From Streptomyces klenkii (GTDB lineage: Bacteria > Actinomycetota > Actinomycetes > Streptomycetales > Streptomycetaceae), in contig NZ_RBAM01000003.1 of assembly GCF_003626645.1 (NCBI RefSeq), forward strand, positions 653,143 to 717,142: a stretch of 64,000 nucleotides of DNA. The letters run 5' to 3'. Every line of letters begins with the position of its first letter. Position 1 is the stretch's first letter. Shown piece by piece: positions 48,533-57,567 of the stretch. The notes beneath the pieces are model-generated. The model was given only the letters and a program-made list of their open reading frames with translations. It searched no databases and was not told the DNA's origin. The translations under genes and the position numbers were made by a program.

Positions 48533-50225
48533 ACCGGCCGCGCGCTCCGTGGAAGCGGCCGATCACGTTCACCATCTGCCCGGCGGGCACCTGGATCACG
48601 TCCTTCCAGCCCGCGTCGCCGTCCGCCACGGGCGCCGCTCCCCCGTACTCCAGCGGCGACCGCGTGCCGCCCAGGGCCGTGTCGAACGGGCTCCCCGGGC
48701 CCGCCGGATAGAGGTCCCGGCTCAGCACCTGAAAGTCGATCAGGTGGATGTGCATGGGGTGCGTGGGGCCGCCCAGGTTGAGGAAGCTCCACTGCTCCCA
48801 GCCGTCGTAGGTGACCATGAAGCCCAGCGCGTCGTCGAAGGTCTGCGCGCCCCTGCGGTACGTGCGCAGCTTGCCGTCCGCGCCCTTGACCTGGATCACG
48901 CCCTCGCCCGGGACCTGCACCTCACCGGGCTCGGCCCGCTGCATCTCCCACAGGCCCGGGTGGGCGTTGCCGGCCGTGCCGGGCGGAAGCAGAGCGATCA
49001 GCCGGTGCTCGTGCGCGGGCGCCGTGTCATGGGTGATCCGCTCGAAGGAGCTGGAGATCACCGGCGGCAGCACGAACCGGTCGTCAACCTCCTCGTCGGC
49101 CACCCGGAACTCCATGACCTGCGGGTGGACGGCCCCCGGGTCCTCGTTGACCAGCCGGACGCGGCGGCCCCGGAGCAGGCCGAAGTCGACCAGCAGGTCC
49201 ATCCGCTCGGCGGGGGCCGCGGACAGCGGCCCGTCCAGCGGCAGGGGGCGCGGCAGCAGCCCGCCGTCCGTGCCGATCTGCCAGGCCGCGCCCCGCACCG
49301 GAGCGCCGGTCTCCGCGTCGACCAGCCGGAGGGCGTAGGTGCGGGCGTTGGAGGCGTTGAGCAGCCGGAAGCGGTACCACCGCGCCGCCACGTCCAGGTG
49401 CGGCCAGATGACGCCGTTGACAAGGGTGTACGGGCCGTTGAAGGACCGGGTGACGTTCTTCCCCTGCGCGTCCTTGCCGACGATGACGGTCTTGTGGAGG
49501 AGCCGGCCGGACAGCTTGCCGTCCGGGTCGGTGTCGAGGTTGCGGTCCTGGACGACCAGCGGGATCTCGTGCCTGCCCGAGGGCAGGTGCAGGGCGTCCT
49601 CCTCGGCGTCCCGGACGAGGTACATCCCCGCCAGGCCCGCGAAGACGTTCCACCGGGTGATGTCCATGGCGTGGTCGTGGTACCACCAGGCGGCCGCGCG
49701 GTGGTCGTTGGGATATTCGGAGAGCTGGCTGTCGCCGGGCGCGACGGCGTTCTCGGACCAGCCGTCGTTGCCGCCGCCGGTGACCGCGCCGTGCAGGTGG
49801 GTGACCGTCCAGGGCGGCAGCGCGGCGACGTCGGCCAGCGGTGCTGCCCCGCCGCGGCCGGGCAGCGTGTCGGGCGCCGGGGCACCGGGCGTCTGCGCGG
49901 CCTCCACGGCGGTCACCGGGTGGGGCCCGGTGAGGCGGTTGCTCCAGGTGACGCGCAGGCGGCGGCCGCGCCGCACCTCGATCGTCGGCCCCGGGACGTG
50001 GCCCTCGTAGGCCCATACGAGGGTGGGCGGCAGCTGTGAGTGCAGCCGGACCCAGGTGGCGGTCTGTTCGATCTCGATGCCGTGGAGCGCTTCGGTCCGG
50101 CCGGGCCGGAGCACCGGCGGGACGCGCAGGGTGTCGAGGAAGGGTGTGAGTTCGGCTACGGGCGCTTCGGAGCCCTCTCCGGAGCCTTCTTCGGCGCCGG
50201 CCGGGCTGACGACTGTTTCGGTCAC
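48390..50225 (-). CDS. Multicopper oxidase (phenoxazinone synthase/CotA-like)
   Basis: 611 residues from GTG 50225, with GGAGGAC upstream. The four copper motifs are present: [20 protein letters not shown], and the type 1/trinuclear signature [14 protein letters not shown] with an axial Met. There is no signal peptide, like phenoxazinone synthase and bilirubin-oxidase relatives, so it may be cytoplasmic. The extreme C terminus is a His/Gly tail ([17 protein letters not shown]) that could bind metal. Substrates could be aminophenols, bilirubin-like pigments or metal ions; none can be chosen from sequence. Confidence 0.92.
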   Translation of the reverse strand: MTETVVSPAGAEEGSGEGSEAPVAELTPFLDTLRVPPVLRPGRTEALHGIEIEQTATWVRLHSQLPPTLVWAYEGHVPGPTIEVRRGRRLRVTWSNRLTGPHPVTAVEAAQTPGAPAPDTLPGRGGAAPLADVAALPPWTVTHLHGAVTGGGNDGWSENAVAPGDSQLSEYPNDHRAAAWWYHDHAMDITRWNVFAGLAGMYLVRDAEEDALHLPSGRHEIPLVVQDRNLDTDPDGKLSGRLLHKTVIVGKDAQGKNVTRSFNGPYTLVNGVIWPHLDVAARWYRFRLLNASNARTYALRLVDAETGAPVRGAAWQIGTDGGLLPRPLPLDGPLSAAPAERMDLLVDFGLLRGRRVRLVNEDPGAVHPQVMEFRVADEEVDDRFVLPPVISSSFERITHDTAPAHEHRLIALLPPGTAGNAHPGLWEMQRAEPGEVQVPGEGVIQVKGADGKLRTYRRGAQTFDDALGFMVTYDGWEQWSFLNLGGPTHPMHIHLIDFQVLSRDLYPAGPGSPFDTALGGTRSPLEYGGAAPVADGDAGWKDVIQVPAGQMVNVIGRFHGARGRFMYHCHLLEHEDMGMMRPFVVMPGEVLKFHHGEHAGHGHGGHPGHSG

Positions 50226-50351
50226 GCGGTGTCCTCCGCATGCTTCCCCCGTGCCACCGGCCGTTCCCGGCGGCAGCTTCACCCCTCAGGACGCGCCCGT
50301 CACCCGGGGAGGTTGCCCGGGCTGCGTGTGCGTGTGGGGGGCGCGCGCGGC

Positions 50352-50585
50352 TCAGGCCGTGGCGAAGGAGTAGAAGCGTTTCAGAGCGCAGTGCTCGTCC
50401 AGCAGCCGGCCGTAGATCGGCTCGCCTTCCAGCTCGCGGTAGGTCTCGATGGGGTCGCCTTTTATGATCAGCGCCCGTGCGCACTCCACGCACCAGTACT
50501 GGTAGGCCGAGTTGAGCGGTTCCATGTCTCGGACGATCGGCGTGCCGCTGCCGCACCAGTCGCACTTCCGGCTGTGAGCACCCAT
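50352..50585 (-). CDS. Small protein with two Cys pairs (putative zinc ribbon)
   Basis: 77 residues from ATG 50585. CDWCGSG and, 24 residues on, CVECAR would ligate one zinc. The C-terminal half is helical and acidic. It is cytoplasmic. I know it only as a conserved-looking small protein; it precedes the multicopper oxidase by ~125 bases on the same strand. Confidence 0.65.
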   Translation of the reverse strand: MGAHSRKCDWCGSGTPIVRDMEPLNSAYQYWCVECARALIIKGDPIETYRELEGEPIYGRLLDEHCALKRFYSFATA

Positions 50586-50664
50586 GGGTCAGCCGTTCCC
50601 TCCCCTTCGGCCCGTCCTCCGCTCCCGACAGCCGGATTCTGCCACGGGAATGTGCCGGTAAAGC

Positions 50665-50702
50665 AAACGATCCCGTCTCCGGTGCCGGAGACGGGATCGT
50701 TT
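50665..50702 (-). terminator. Terminator of tRNA-Ala copy 2
   Basis: AAACGATCCCGTCTCCGG and its perfect complement form an 18-bp stem with a 2-base centre, beginning eight bases behind the tRNA 3' end. Confidence 0.85.
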
Positions 50703-50709
50703 CGAACTG

Positions 50710-50782
50710 TGGAGCTAAGGAGAATTGAACTCCTGACCTCCTGCATGCCATGCAGGCGCTCTACCAACTGAGCTATAGCCCC
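50710..50782 (-). tRNA. tRNA-Ala (anticodon GGC), copy 2
   Basis: Identical over all 73 bases to the copy at 46924-46996, with the same G3·U70 pair and GGC anticodon and no encoded CCA. The flanks outside the gene differ, except for a shared CTG directly at the 3' side. Confidence 0.97.
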
Positions 50783-50894
50783 GCTGTTCTCAGGTCTTCC
50801 GGTGTTTCCCCCGGCGTTCCCCGCGAACAAGAAGAACTTTAGCCTGCCACCTGCCCCGATGTGAAATCCGGGCCCCCGGGGCGCCCCGGGGCGC

Positions 50895-51551
50895 TCAGTC
50901 GTCGTCGCCGAGGACCGGCTCGGGGAGCGTTCCGGCGTTGTGCTCCAGCAGGCGCCAGCCGCGCGCGCCCTCGCCCAGGACGGACCAGCAGCAGTTGGTG
51001 AGGCCGCCCAGCGCCTCCCACGACCGGGACTCCAGCTGGAGCAGCCGGCCGATGGTGGTGCGGATGGTCCCGCCGTGGCTGACGACGACGAGCGTGCCGT
51101 CCTCGGGCAGCTTCCCGGCCTGCTCCAGGACGACCGGGGCGGCCCGGTCGGCCACCTCGGTCTCCAGCTCGCCGCCGCCGCGCCGGACCGGCTCGCCGCG
51201 CTTCCACGCCGCGTACTCCTCGCCGTGGCGCGCGATGATCTCGTCGTGCGTGAGGCCCTGCCACACGCCCGCGTACGTCTCGCGCAGCTCGGAGTGGTGG
51301 CTGACCGGCAGGCCGGTGACCGCGGCGAGCTCCGCGGCCGTGGCCGCGGCCCGCTGGAGGTCCGAGGCGATGATCGCGTCCGGCCGGAGCCCGGCCAGCA
51401 GCCGGGCGGCCCGGCGCGCCTGCGCCACGCCGGTCCCGGTCAGCTCGATGTCCGTCGAGCCCTGGAAGCGGCGCTCCAGGTTCCAGGCGGTCTGGCCGTG
51501 CCGCCACAGGACGATGCGGCGGCCGCGCCCGCCGCTCTTGGCACTGGTCAG
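50895..51551 (-). CDS. Histidine phosphatase (phosphoglycerate mutase-like), probable CTG start
   Basis: 218 residues if translation starts at CTG 51551. No ATG, GTG or TTG occurs in frame between the upstream stop and GTG 51428. Starting at GTG 51428 would delete the catalytic RHG motif (IVLWRHGQTAWN) and the following RRFQGSTDIELT. Other family residues are the Arg in ASDLQRAA, the Glu in ETYAGVWQGL and the second His in VVSHGGT. The start lies six bases after the rsfS stop, so reinitiation is plausible. The substrate is unknown; relatives dephosphorylate small metabolites. Confidence 0.85.
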   Translation of the reverse strand: MTSAKSGGRGRRIVLWRHGQTAWNLERRFQGSTDIELTGTGVAQARRAARLLAGLRPDAIIASDLQRAAATAAELAAVTGLPVSHHSELRETYAGVWQGLTHDEIIARHGEEYAAWKRGEPVRRGGGELETEVADRAAPVVLEQAGKLPEDGTLVVVSHGGTIRTTIGRLLQLESRSWEALGGLTNCCWSVLGEGARGWRLLEHNAGTLPEPVLGDDD

Positions 51552-51557
51552 CTCAGC

Positions 51558-52004
51558 TCACCGGCCCGCGTCGTCGAAGCCCTCGCCGCCCTCTGCGGCC
51601 TGGGCACGGGCGTGCTCCTCGCCCTTGCCGCGGGTGGCGGCGGCGTCGGCGGGCAGCTCGATCTCCGGGCAGTCCTTCCACAGCCGCTCCAGGGCGTAGT
51701 AGACGCGCTCCTCGCTGTGCTGCACGTGGACGACGATGTCGACGTAGTCCAGCAGCACCCAGCGGGCGTCGCGGTCGCCCTCGCGGCGCACCGGCTTGGC
51801 GCCGAGCTCCTTGAGGAGGCGCTCCTCGATCTCGTCGACGATCGACTTGACCTGGCGGTCGTTGGGGGCCGAGGCCAGCAGGAAGGCGTCGGTGATCGAC
51901 AGTACGTCGCTGACGTCGTACGCGATGATGTCGTGCGCGAGCTTGTCGGCGGCCGCCTGGGAGGCGGCCTTGATGAGCTCGATGGAGCGGTCCGTGGCGG
52001 TCAC
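51558..52004 (-). CDS. rsfS: Ribosomal silencing factor RsfS
   Basis: 148 residues from GTG 52004. RsfS binds L14 and blocks subunit joining when nutrients are low. Family pattern: DIIAYDVSDVLSITDAFLLASAPNDRQV is split here as the two segments DVSDVLSITDAFLLAS and PNDRQVKSIVDEIEE, followed by WVLLDYVDIVVHVQ. A ~30-residue acidic low-complexity tail is added. Third gene of the nadD - LytR-like - rsfS - phosphatase series. Confidence 0.93.
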   Translation of the reverse strand: MTATDRSIELIKAASQAAADKLAHDIIAYDVSDVLSITDAFLLASAPNDRQVKSIVDEIEERLLKELGAKPVRREGDRDARWVLLDYVDIVVHVQHSEERVYYALERLWKDCPEIELPADAAATRGKGEEHARAQAAEGGEGFDDAGR

Positions 52005-52151
52005 AAGCCATGCTTTCGGTCGAAGGGGGTCAGGTACCCATCAAGGGTCTCACGACCCACCGGCGGCCCTCCTGGGCATTTCGGCGGCCACCGTGCGTGA
52101 CCGCCCCGCCGTCGCGTTACCCGACCGCCCCGCCGCCGCGCTCCACCGCAC

Positions 52152-53810
52152 TCAGCCCTTGTAGTCCTTGCCCAGGACCACGGTGACGTCGGCCGCCCCG
52201 GCCTCCTCGGCCCGCTTCACGGCGCCCGCCGGCAGCCCCAGGGTCTTGGCGACCTCCCTCGCCTGCGCCGCCCGCTTCTCGTCCGCGTAGAGCACCGCCG
52301 AGGCTGTCTCCGCCCCGCTCGCCGTGCCGCCGTCGATCACGCTGTAGCCGCTGTTGACCAGGGTGATCTGCGCGGAGGTCGCCGCGCCCTTGCCGCCTGT
52401 GGCGTTCTTCACGCTCACCCGGGGCGCCGCGTTCGGGTCGGTGTTGCGCACGGTGCCGCCCAGGACGTCCTTGACGAGCCCGCCCGTGGCCTTCTCGCCG
52501 AGGGTGCCGTCCTGCTGCACGGGGAGCACGGCGGTGGCGTACGAGCCCTTCTTGGCCAGCGCCGCGAGGTGGGCCAGGGAGGCGCCCAGCTGCTCGGTGG
52601 ACAGCGACGGGTCGGGGATCTGGGCCAGCGACTCCACGGTGCGCGTCGCCGAGGCGCCGTCGGCCGGCATCTTCTTCAGCACCGCCTGCATGACCTGCCC
52701 GAACCGCGTGAGCTGCTTGCCCTCGTCCTCGCCGGGGCCCCGGTACGTGGCGTAGGCCACCGCCATGCGGCCGCTCAGGCTCCGCGCGGTGCCGCGCCGG
52801 ACGACCGGGCCGTCGCCCTGCTTCTCGCCGGGGACGTCCGTGTCCGTGTCGGCCTCGATCCCGCCGACGAGCTCCACCAGGTTCTCCAGGTAGGGCGTGT
52901 CCAGCCGCCAGCTGCCCTTGATGTCGGAGCCCAGCAGCGTGTTCAGGGCGTCCCGGGTCGCGCCGGTGCCGTCGTCCTGGACGGACTTGCCGAGCGTCGT
53001 GGAACCCGCACCGCCGTCCTTGGCGACGGCCAGGGTGTTCGGCAGCAGGACCGTGGTGCCCTTGCCGGTGGTCTCGTTGTCGACCAGCAGCGCCGTGGAG
53101 GAGCCGCCGCCGCGCGTCTGCCGCAGGTGGACGACGATCACGTCGCGCTTCTGCCCGGCGCCGGCCGCGGCCGCGCCCTTCTTGCCGTCCGAGCCGCCCA
53201 GGAACAGGTAGGCGGCCGCACCGCCCAGCGCGAGGACGAGCACCACGGCGAGCGCCACGACGCGGTTGCGGCCCTTGCGCTTGCGCTCGTCGCGCCGCTC
53301 GGTGCGGCTCTCGCTGAACTTGAGCCAGTCGATGACGTCCTCGGAGTCCTCGTCGGGCTCCTCGATGAACGAGAACTGCTCGGTCTGGTAGCCGGCTGCG
53401 GCGGGGGAATCGGGCACCTCGCCGGGCGTCCGCCGGCGGGCCCGCGGCTCCTGAGGCCCGGCCTCGTGGGGCTGCGCCCCGGGGGCCGGTGCCTCCGGCT
53501 CCCGGGCGCCGGGCGCCTCGGTGTACGGCGGGCCCGCCTGCCGCGGGATCCACTCCTGCTGGGTCTGCTGCTGAGGGGGCTGCTGCTGAGGGGGCATGCC
53601 GTACGGGTCATAGCCGCCCGCAGCGTCGTACCCGCCGTAGGCGCCACCCCCGTGCCCGGGCTCCTGAGGGGCGAAGGAGTGCTGCTGCACCGGCTGACCG
53701 TACGGGTCGTAGACCCGCTCGGGCGCGTTCGGGTGGTACACCGGCTGCCCGTAGGCGTCGTAGCCGTACACCTGCGGCTGATGTGCGTACGGGTCCTGTC
53801 GGTCGTTCAC
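52152..53810 (-). CDS. LytR/CpsA/Psr-like protein with C-terminal LytR_C domain
   Basis: 552 residues from GTG 53810, with GAGGGG upstream. The first ~110 residues are low complexity, with YDPYGQPV-type repeats and poly-Gln (cytoplasmic). A basic stretch and one membrane helix (about 180-200) follow. The extracellular region holds a diverged LCP domain (DVIVVHLRQTRGG, LVELVGGIEADT, MAVAYATYRGPGEDEG) and a LytR_C domain (SVKNATGG, VVLGKDY). LCP proteins attach teichoic acid or other glycopolymers to peptidoglycan. Some conserved Arg positions of active LCPs are not evident here. It follows nadD by 33 bases. Confidence 0.85.
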   Translation of the reverse strand: MNDRQDPYAHQPQVYGYDAYGQPVYHPNAPERVYDPYGQPVQQHSFAPQEPGHGGGAYGGYDAAGGYDPYGMPPQQQPPQQQTQQEWIPRQAGPPYTEAPGAREPEAPAPGAQPHEAGPQEPRARRRTPGEVPDSPAAAGYQTEQFSFIEEPDEDSEDVIDWLKFSESRTERRDERKRKGRNRVVALAVVLVLALGGAAAYLFLGGSDGKKGAAAAGAGQKRDVIVVHLRQTRGGGSSTALLVDNETTGKGTTVLLPNTLAVAKDGGAGSTTLGKSVQDDGTGATRDALNTLLGSDIKGSWRLDTPYLENLVELVGGIEADTDTDVPGEKQGDGPVVRRGTARSLSGRMAVAYATYRGPGEDEGKQLTRFGQVMQAVLKKMPADGASATRTVESLAQIPDPSLSTEQLGASLAHLAALAKKGSYATAVLPVQQDGTLGEKATGGLVKDVLGGTVRNTDPNAAPRVSVKNATGGKGAATSAQITLVNSGYSVIDGGTASGAETASAVLYADEKRAAQAREVAKTLGLPAGAVKRAEEAGAADVTVVLGKDYKG

Positions 53811-53843
53811 CCGGTTCCCCTCGGTACCCCTCGGATCCGTGAC

Positions 53844-54449
53844 TCAGTGCCGGTAGAGCTTGCGCTTGTTGATGTAGCGCACGACACCGTCGGGGACCAG
53901 ATACCAGACCGGGTCGCCCTGCGCCACGCGCGCCCGGCAGTCCGAGGAGGAGATCGCGAGGGCCGGCACCTCGACGAGGGAGACGCCGCCCTCCGGCAGC
54001 CCGGGGTTGGTCAGTATGTGGCCGGGCCGGGTCACGCCGATGAAGTGGGCCAGGGAGAACAGCTCCTCCGTGTCCCGCCAGGTGAGGATCTGGGACAGCG
54101 CGTCGGCGCCCGTGATGAAGAACAGGTCCGAGTCGTCGTTGAGCGCGGCCAGCTCACGGAGCGTGTCCGTGGTGTACGTCGGTCCGCCGCGGTCGATGTC
54201 GATCCGGCTGACCGAGAACTGCGGGTTGGACGCCGTGGCGATCACCGTCATCAGATAGCGGTCCTCCGCCGGCGACACCTCGCGGTGGCTCTTCTGCCAC
54301 GGCTGTCCCGTCGGTACGAAGACCACCTCGTCCAGGTGGAAACGCGCGGCCACCTCGCTCGCGGCGACCAGGTGGCCGTGGTGGATCGGGTCGAAGGTCC
54401 CGCCCATCACGCCGAGCCGCCGCTTCACGGGCCCTGTCTGCTCTCCCAT
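53844..54449 (-). CDS. nadD: Nicotinate-nucleotide adenylyltransferase
   Basis: 201 residues from ATG 54449. It converts nicotinate mononucleotide and ATP to deamido-NAD in NAD synthesis. The nucleotidyltransferase motif [12 protein letters not shown] is at the N terminus and the SSSDCRAR (ISSTxxR-type) motif is near the C terminus. Head of the nadD - LytR-like - rsfS - phosphatase run on the minus strand, a conserved combination. Confidence 0.95.
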   Translation of the reverse strand: MGEQTGPVKRRLGVMGGTFDPIHHGHLVAASEVAARFHLDEVVFVPTGQPWQKSHREVSPAEDRYLMTVIATASNPQFSVSRIDIDRGGPTYTTDTLRELAALNDDSDLFFITGADALSQILTWRDTEELFSLAHFIGVTRPGHILTNPGLPEGGVSLVEVPALAISSSDCRARVAQGDPVWYLVPDGVVRYINKRKLYRH

Positions 54450-54516
54450 GCGTGCAGACCCTACTGGGCGCGGCCGGAGGCCGGACCCTCAGGGACCCGC
54501 TCGCCGACCCGCTCGC

Positions 54517-54681
54517 TCAGCGGTCGCGGTTGAAGCGGGTGGTGACCCACAGCAGGAGCAGCAGGATGACCAGGGCGGCGCCGCCGGTCATGAAGGGGCT
54601 GATGCTCGGGTGCGTGTCGACGTGCTCGCCCTCGGAGGCGAGGGTGGCGAGGGCGGTGTGCGCTGAGGCGAAGGCAGTCAT
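54517..54681 (-). CDS. 54-residue single-pass membrane protein
   Basis: ATG 54681 opens MTAFASAHTALATLASEGEH, then an acidic/His linker, one membrane helix (GGAALVILLLLLWVTT) and a basic end (RFNRDR), giving an N-out, C-in topology. AGGTCC lies eight bases before the start. It stands just before nadD. Similar small proteins are common in Streptomyces at this locus; function unknown. Confidence 0.75.
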   Translation of the reverse strand: MTAFASAHTALATLASEGEHVDTHPSISPFMTGGAALVILLLLLWVTTRFNRDR

Positions 54682-54826
54682 CGTCGGCAGGACCTATCCG
54701 GGACGGTAGCGGGCAGAGACTTCTGCCACATCGTATGCGGGGGCCCCGGGCGGGCTCACGCCGACTCCACGCCTTGTGACGCGGCGTCGGCCCCTCTTCC
54801 CCCTTTTTCCCGCCTCCGTCAGTCCT

Positions 54827-54994
54827 TCAGTCCTTCTTGTAGCCGCGCAGCAGGAACCAGGCCAGGAAGACGATCCCGACCACGCCGACGATGAGCACCG
54901 TACGGATGACCGGGCCCGGCCCCGTGTCGTCCTTGGAGACGGCCAGGAGCTCGGTGACGCCGGGCTGGGCGGCGAATGCATGCAGAGGGGACAT
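54827..54994 (-). CDS. 55-residue single-pass membrane protein
   Basis: ATG 54994 with GGAGG directly upstream. MSPLHAFAAQPGVTELLAV is followed by a polar segment, a membrane helix (VLIVGVVGIVFLAWFLL) and RGYKKD. Same size and layout as the protein at 54517-54681 but with a different sequence, so the two may be a pair. It diverges from the M48 protease gene. Confidence 0.75.
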   Translation of the reverse strand: MSPLHAFAAQPGVTELLAVSKDDTGPGPVIRTVLIVGVVGIVFLAWFLLRGYKKD

Positions 54995-55069
54995 GCCTCC
55001 ACGGTAGCCCTGCCGGTGGCAGCGCCTAGGGTGGGGTCCGAAGGTGCATACGCCGCCGAGGGGGTCTCG

Positions 55070-56206
55070 ATGAGTGACAGCAGCAACGGCAGCAGCAACG
55101 GCCACGCGCACGGGGAGCGGCTGCCCGGCCGGCAGCGCAGGCGCTTCCCGGGCATCTCGTCCCGCGCCTACGAGCACCCGGCGGACCGCTCCGCGCTCGT
55201 CGCGCTGCGCAAGCTGAGCGGCTTCGACACGGTCTTCAAGGCGCTGAGCGGGCTGCTGCCCGAGCGCAGCCTGCGCCTGCTGTTCCTGTCGGACTCGGTG
55301 CGCGTGGGTGAACAGCAGTTCCAGCACCTGCACACGATGCTGCTGGACGCCTGCTACGTCCTGGACCTGGCGAAGGTCCCGCCGATGTACGTCACGCAGG
55401 ACCCGCAGCCCAACGCCATGTGCATCGGCCTGGACGAGCCCGTCATCGTCGTCACCACCGGCCTGGTCGAGCTGCTCGACGAGGAGGAGATGCGGGCCGT
55501 CGTCGGCCACGAGGTGGGGCACGCCCTCTCCGGGCACGCCGTCTACCGCACGATCCTGCTGTTCCTCACGAACTTCGCCGTCAAGGTCGCCTGGATCCCG
55601 CTGGGCAACGTCGCGATCATGGCGATCGTGACGGCACTGCGGGAGTGGTTCCGCAAGTCGGAGCTGTCCGCGGACCGGGCCGGCCTGCTGGTCGGCCAGG
55701 ACGTCCGGGCCTCGATGCGCGGCCTGATGAAGATCGCGGGCGGCAACCACCTGCACGAGATGAACGTGGACGCGTTCCTCGCGCAGGCCGAGGAGTACGA
55801 GGCGGGCGGGGACCTGCGCGACTCCGTCCTCAAGATCATGAACGTGCTGCCGCGCAGCCATCCGTTCACGACCGTGCGGGCCGCGGAGCTGAAGAAGTGG
55901 GCGGAGAGCCGGGAATTCCAGCGGATCATGGACGGGCACTACCCGCGGCGCGAGGAGGACAAGGACGCGTCGGTGACCGACTCCTTCCGGGAGTCGGCGA
56001 ACCACTACGCGGAGTCTGTACGGGCCAGCAAGGATCCCCTGATGGGGCTGGTACGGGACATCGCCGGCGGCGCGGGCGACATCGGCGGCCGCCTCCGCGA
56101 CGCGTTCACGGGCCGCCCGGGGACTCCCGGGAACGGTTCCCCGAAGGACCCCGGAAAGCCCGAGAACGCCTCCGAGGGGCCCTCGGAGGGCGACGGGAAG
56201 GGCTAA
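55070..56206 (+). CDS. M48 family zinc metalloprotease
   Basis: 378 residues from ATG 55070, with GAGGGGG upstream. The zinc motif HEVGH and the third ligand (ELSADRAG) are intact. Two hydrophobic stretches flank the downstream part of the motif (ILLFLTNFAVKVAWIPLGN), so it is membrane-associated. HtpX-type relatives degrade misfolded membrane proteins. The N-terminal ~90 residues and the Gly/Pro/Asp-rich C terminus are outside the core. Single gene; it ends at a long inverted repeat. Confidence 0.9.
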   Translation: MSDSSNGSSNGHAHGERLPGRQRRRFPGISSRAYEHPADRSALVALRKLSGFDTVFKALSGLLPERSLRLLFLSDSVRVGEQQFQHLHTMLLDACYVLDLAKVPPMYVTQDPQPNAMCIGLDEPVIVVTTGLVELLDEEEMRAVVGHEVGHALSGHAVYRTILLFLTNFAVKVAWIPLGNVAIMAIVTALREWFRKSELSADRAGLLVGQDVRASMRGLMKIAGGNHLHEMNVDAFLAQAEEYEAGGDLRDSVLKIMNVLPRSHPFTTVRAAELKKWAESREFQRIMDGHYPRREEDKDASVTDSFRESANHYAESVRASKDPLMGLVRDIAGGAGDIGGRLRDAFTGRPGTPGNGSPKDPGKPENASEGPSEGDGKG

Positions 56207-56211
56207 GGGCC

Positions 56212-56339
56212 GTCCGGCACCGCCGGAACGCTCGTCGGGCGCTGAGCGCCGTCGCGGCGGCGAGAACGCTGCCGGGCCCGGCAATCTTTTCCGCCGCCGC
56301 GGCGCTCAGCCACTACGGCGGCATCCGGCGGTGCCGGAC
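56212..56339. repeat. 128-bp inverted-repeat structure between convergent genes
   Basis: GTCCGGCACCGCCGGA at 56212-56227 is exactly complementary to 56324-56339. Inner segments also pair with a small bulge (GGGCGCTGAGCGCCGTCGC region against CGCCGCCGCGGCGCTCAG). It starts six bases behind the M48 stop and ends 30 bases before the stop of the convergent gene, so it is probably a long bidirectional terminator, or else a MITE-like insert. Confidence 0.7.
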
Positions 56340-56368
56340 CATGGCGAACCCCGCGTCCGGCGGAACGC

Positions 56369-57412
56369 CTAGCGCCCCAGCGCCCCGCACACCGCCCCCG
56401 TTGCCGGGTCCGTGCTGTACGGGTCCGTGACCCGTACGGATCCGTCCGGTTTCCGGCCGGCCAGGAGCGGGCGTAGGTAGGCCTCGTCGTCCGCCGAGCA
56501 GGACTGCGGCCCGGCCTGCACGTAGCTCTGCACCACGATCAGGTGGTGCTCCTGGAGCCCGTCCCGGTCGAACCGGAACCGCATCTCACGCCGCACGGTG
56601 AACAGCGACGCGTCCTGCGGGCCGGTCGCCGGGCGGAGGGCGTAGACGAAGGTGTGGTCGGCGGAGACCTCCAGCGTCGCCGGCCCGGTCTCGGAGACGC
56701 GGAAGACGCCCCGCGTCCGTACGGGCGTGTCCACGAGGGCGACCTGCCCCGGGTCGAAGCGCACGAGCCAGGCCGTGGCCGCGTGCCGCCCGTCGTTCGC
56801 GGGCCGGTCGAAGCTGCGGTCGAACTGGTCGAGTTGGGCGGGGTCCAGCAGCAGCCGGACGGTCCGCTGGGAGCCTCCGGTGAGCACGGCCGGGTCGAGG
56901 GCCGACTTGACCGTGTACTCCTTGGCGGCGGCGAGGGCCGCCATCACCTGGCTCTCGGAGAAGTGCTGGGTGCTGCGCGCGGAGGGCAGGTTCACGCCTT
57001 CGGCGCCGAGCCGGAACTGCGCGGCGGGGCTGCGGTCGAAAAGCTCCTGCGCGCTGCCGCCGGGCACCGGGTCCTTGGGGGCGAGCGGCACGAGCATGGC
57101 GCGCATCGGCTCGGCGGAGGGCACGACGGGGTCCTTGTAGGGATGGCGCAATCCCATGTAGACAGCCGTGCCGAAGGCCAGGGCTATGAGGATCACCAGG
57201 ACGAGGACCTGCCGGGAGGTGCTGACCCGGGACCACACGTGCCGGTTGCGCACGGCGAGCGCGTGGTCGCCCATGCGCTCGCTGGCGGAGAGCTCCTGGA
57301 GGCGGGCAGCGCGGACGAACGATTCGTCGAAGACGACGGATCGGTACTCGTCGTCCCCACCTGCCGGGACACCCTCGGGCGTGCCCTCAGGTGGGTCTCC
57401 AGGCCCGTCCAT
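56369..57412 (-). CDS. Single-pass membrane protein with large extracytoplasmic domain
   Basis: 347 residues from ATG 57412. A cytoplasmic ~70-residue start contains YRSVVFDESFVRAARLQE and SASERM. A membrane helix (about 70-90, VLVLVILIALAFGTAVYMG) follows, then ~255 extracytoplasmic residues rich in beta-type segments with two C-terminal Cys. No named domain. The next upstream gene on the strand (57568-58206) has the same N-terminal motif, so the two are related by duplication or by a shared partner. Confidence 0.75.
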   Translation of the reverse strand: MDGPGDPPEGTPEGVPAGGDDEYRSVVFDESFVRAARLQELSASERMGDHALAVRNRHVWSRVSTSRQVLVLVILIALAFGTAVYMGLRHPYKDPVVPSAEPMRAMLVPLAPKDPVPGGSAQELFDRSPAAQFRLGAEGVNLPSARSTQHFSESQVMAALAAAKEYTVKSALDPAVLTGGSQRTVRLLLDPAQLDQFDRSFDRPANDGRHAATAWLVRFDPGQVALVDTPVRTRGVFRVSETGPATLEVSADHTFVYALRPATGPQDASLFTVRREMRFRFDRDGLQEHHLIVVQSYVQAGPQSCSADDEAYLRPLLAGRKPDGSVRVTDPYSTDPATGAVCGALGR

Positions 57413-57567
57413 ATATCAAGAGTAGGTCCGCCGGGCCTTCGGTAAACGCCGTGGTACACGACAAGTTCCGAAGAAATCCCGATGCGGGCAAAACTGCCGG
57501 GGCCATGCATATTCGTGCAGGTCACAGCGGTTGCGACGGGTGAGCCCCTGGCCTCCGGCGGCTCCGG

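Noticed and set aside
46924..50782. The two tRNA-Ala genes as att sites of an integrated element
   Set aside because: No integrase, excisionase or plasmid-type gene lies between them; the segment holds ordinary chromosomal-type genes, so only simple duplication or recombination can be proposed.
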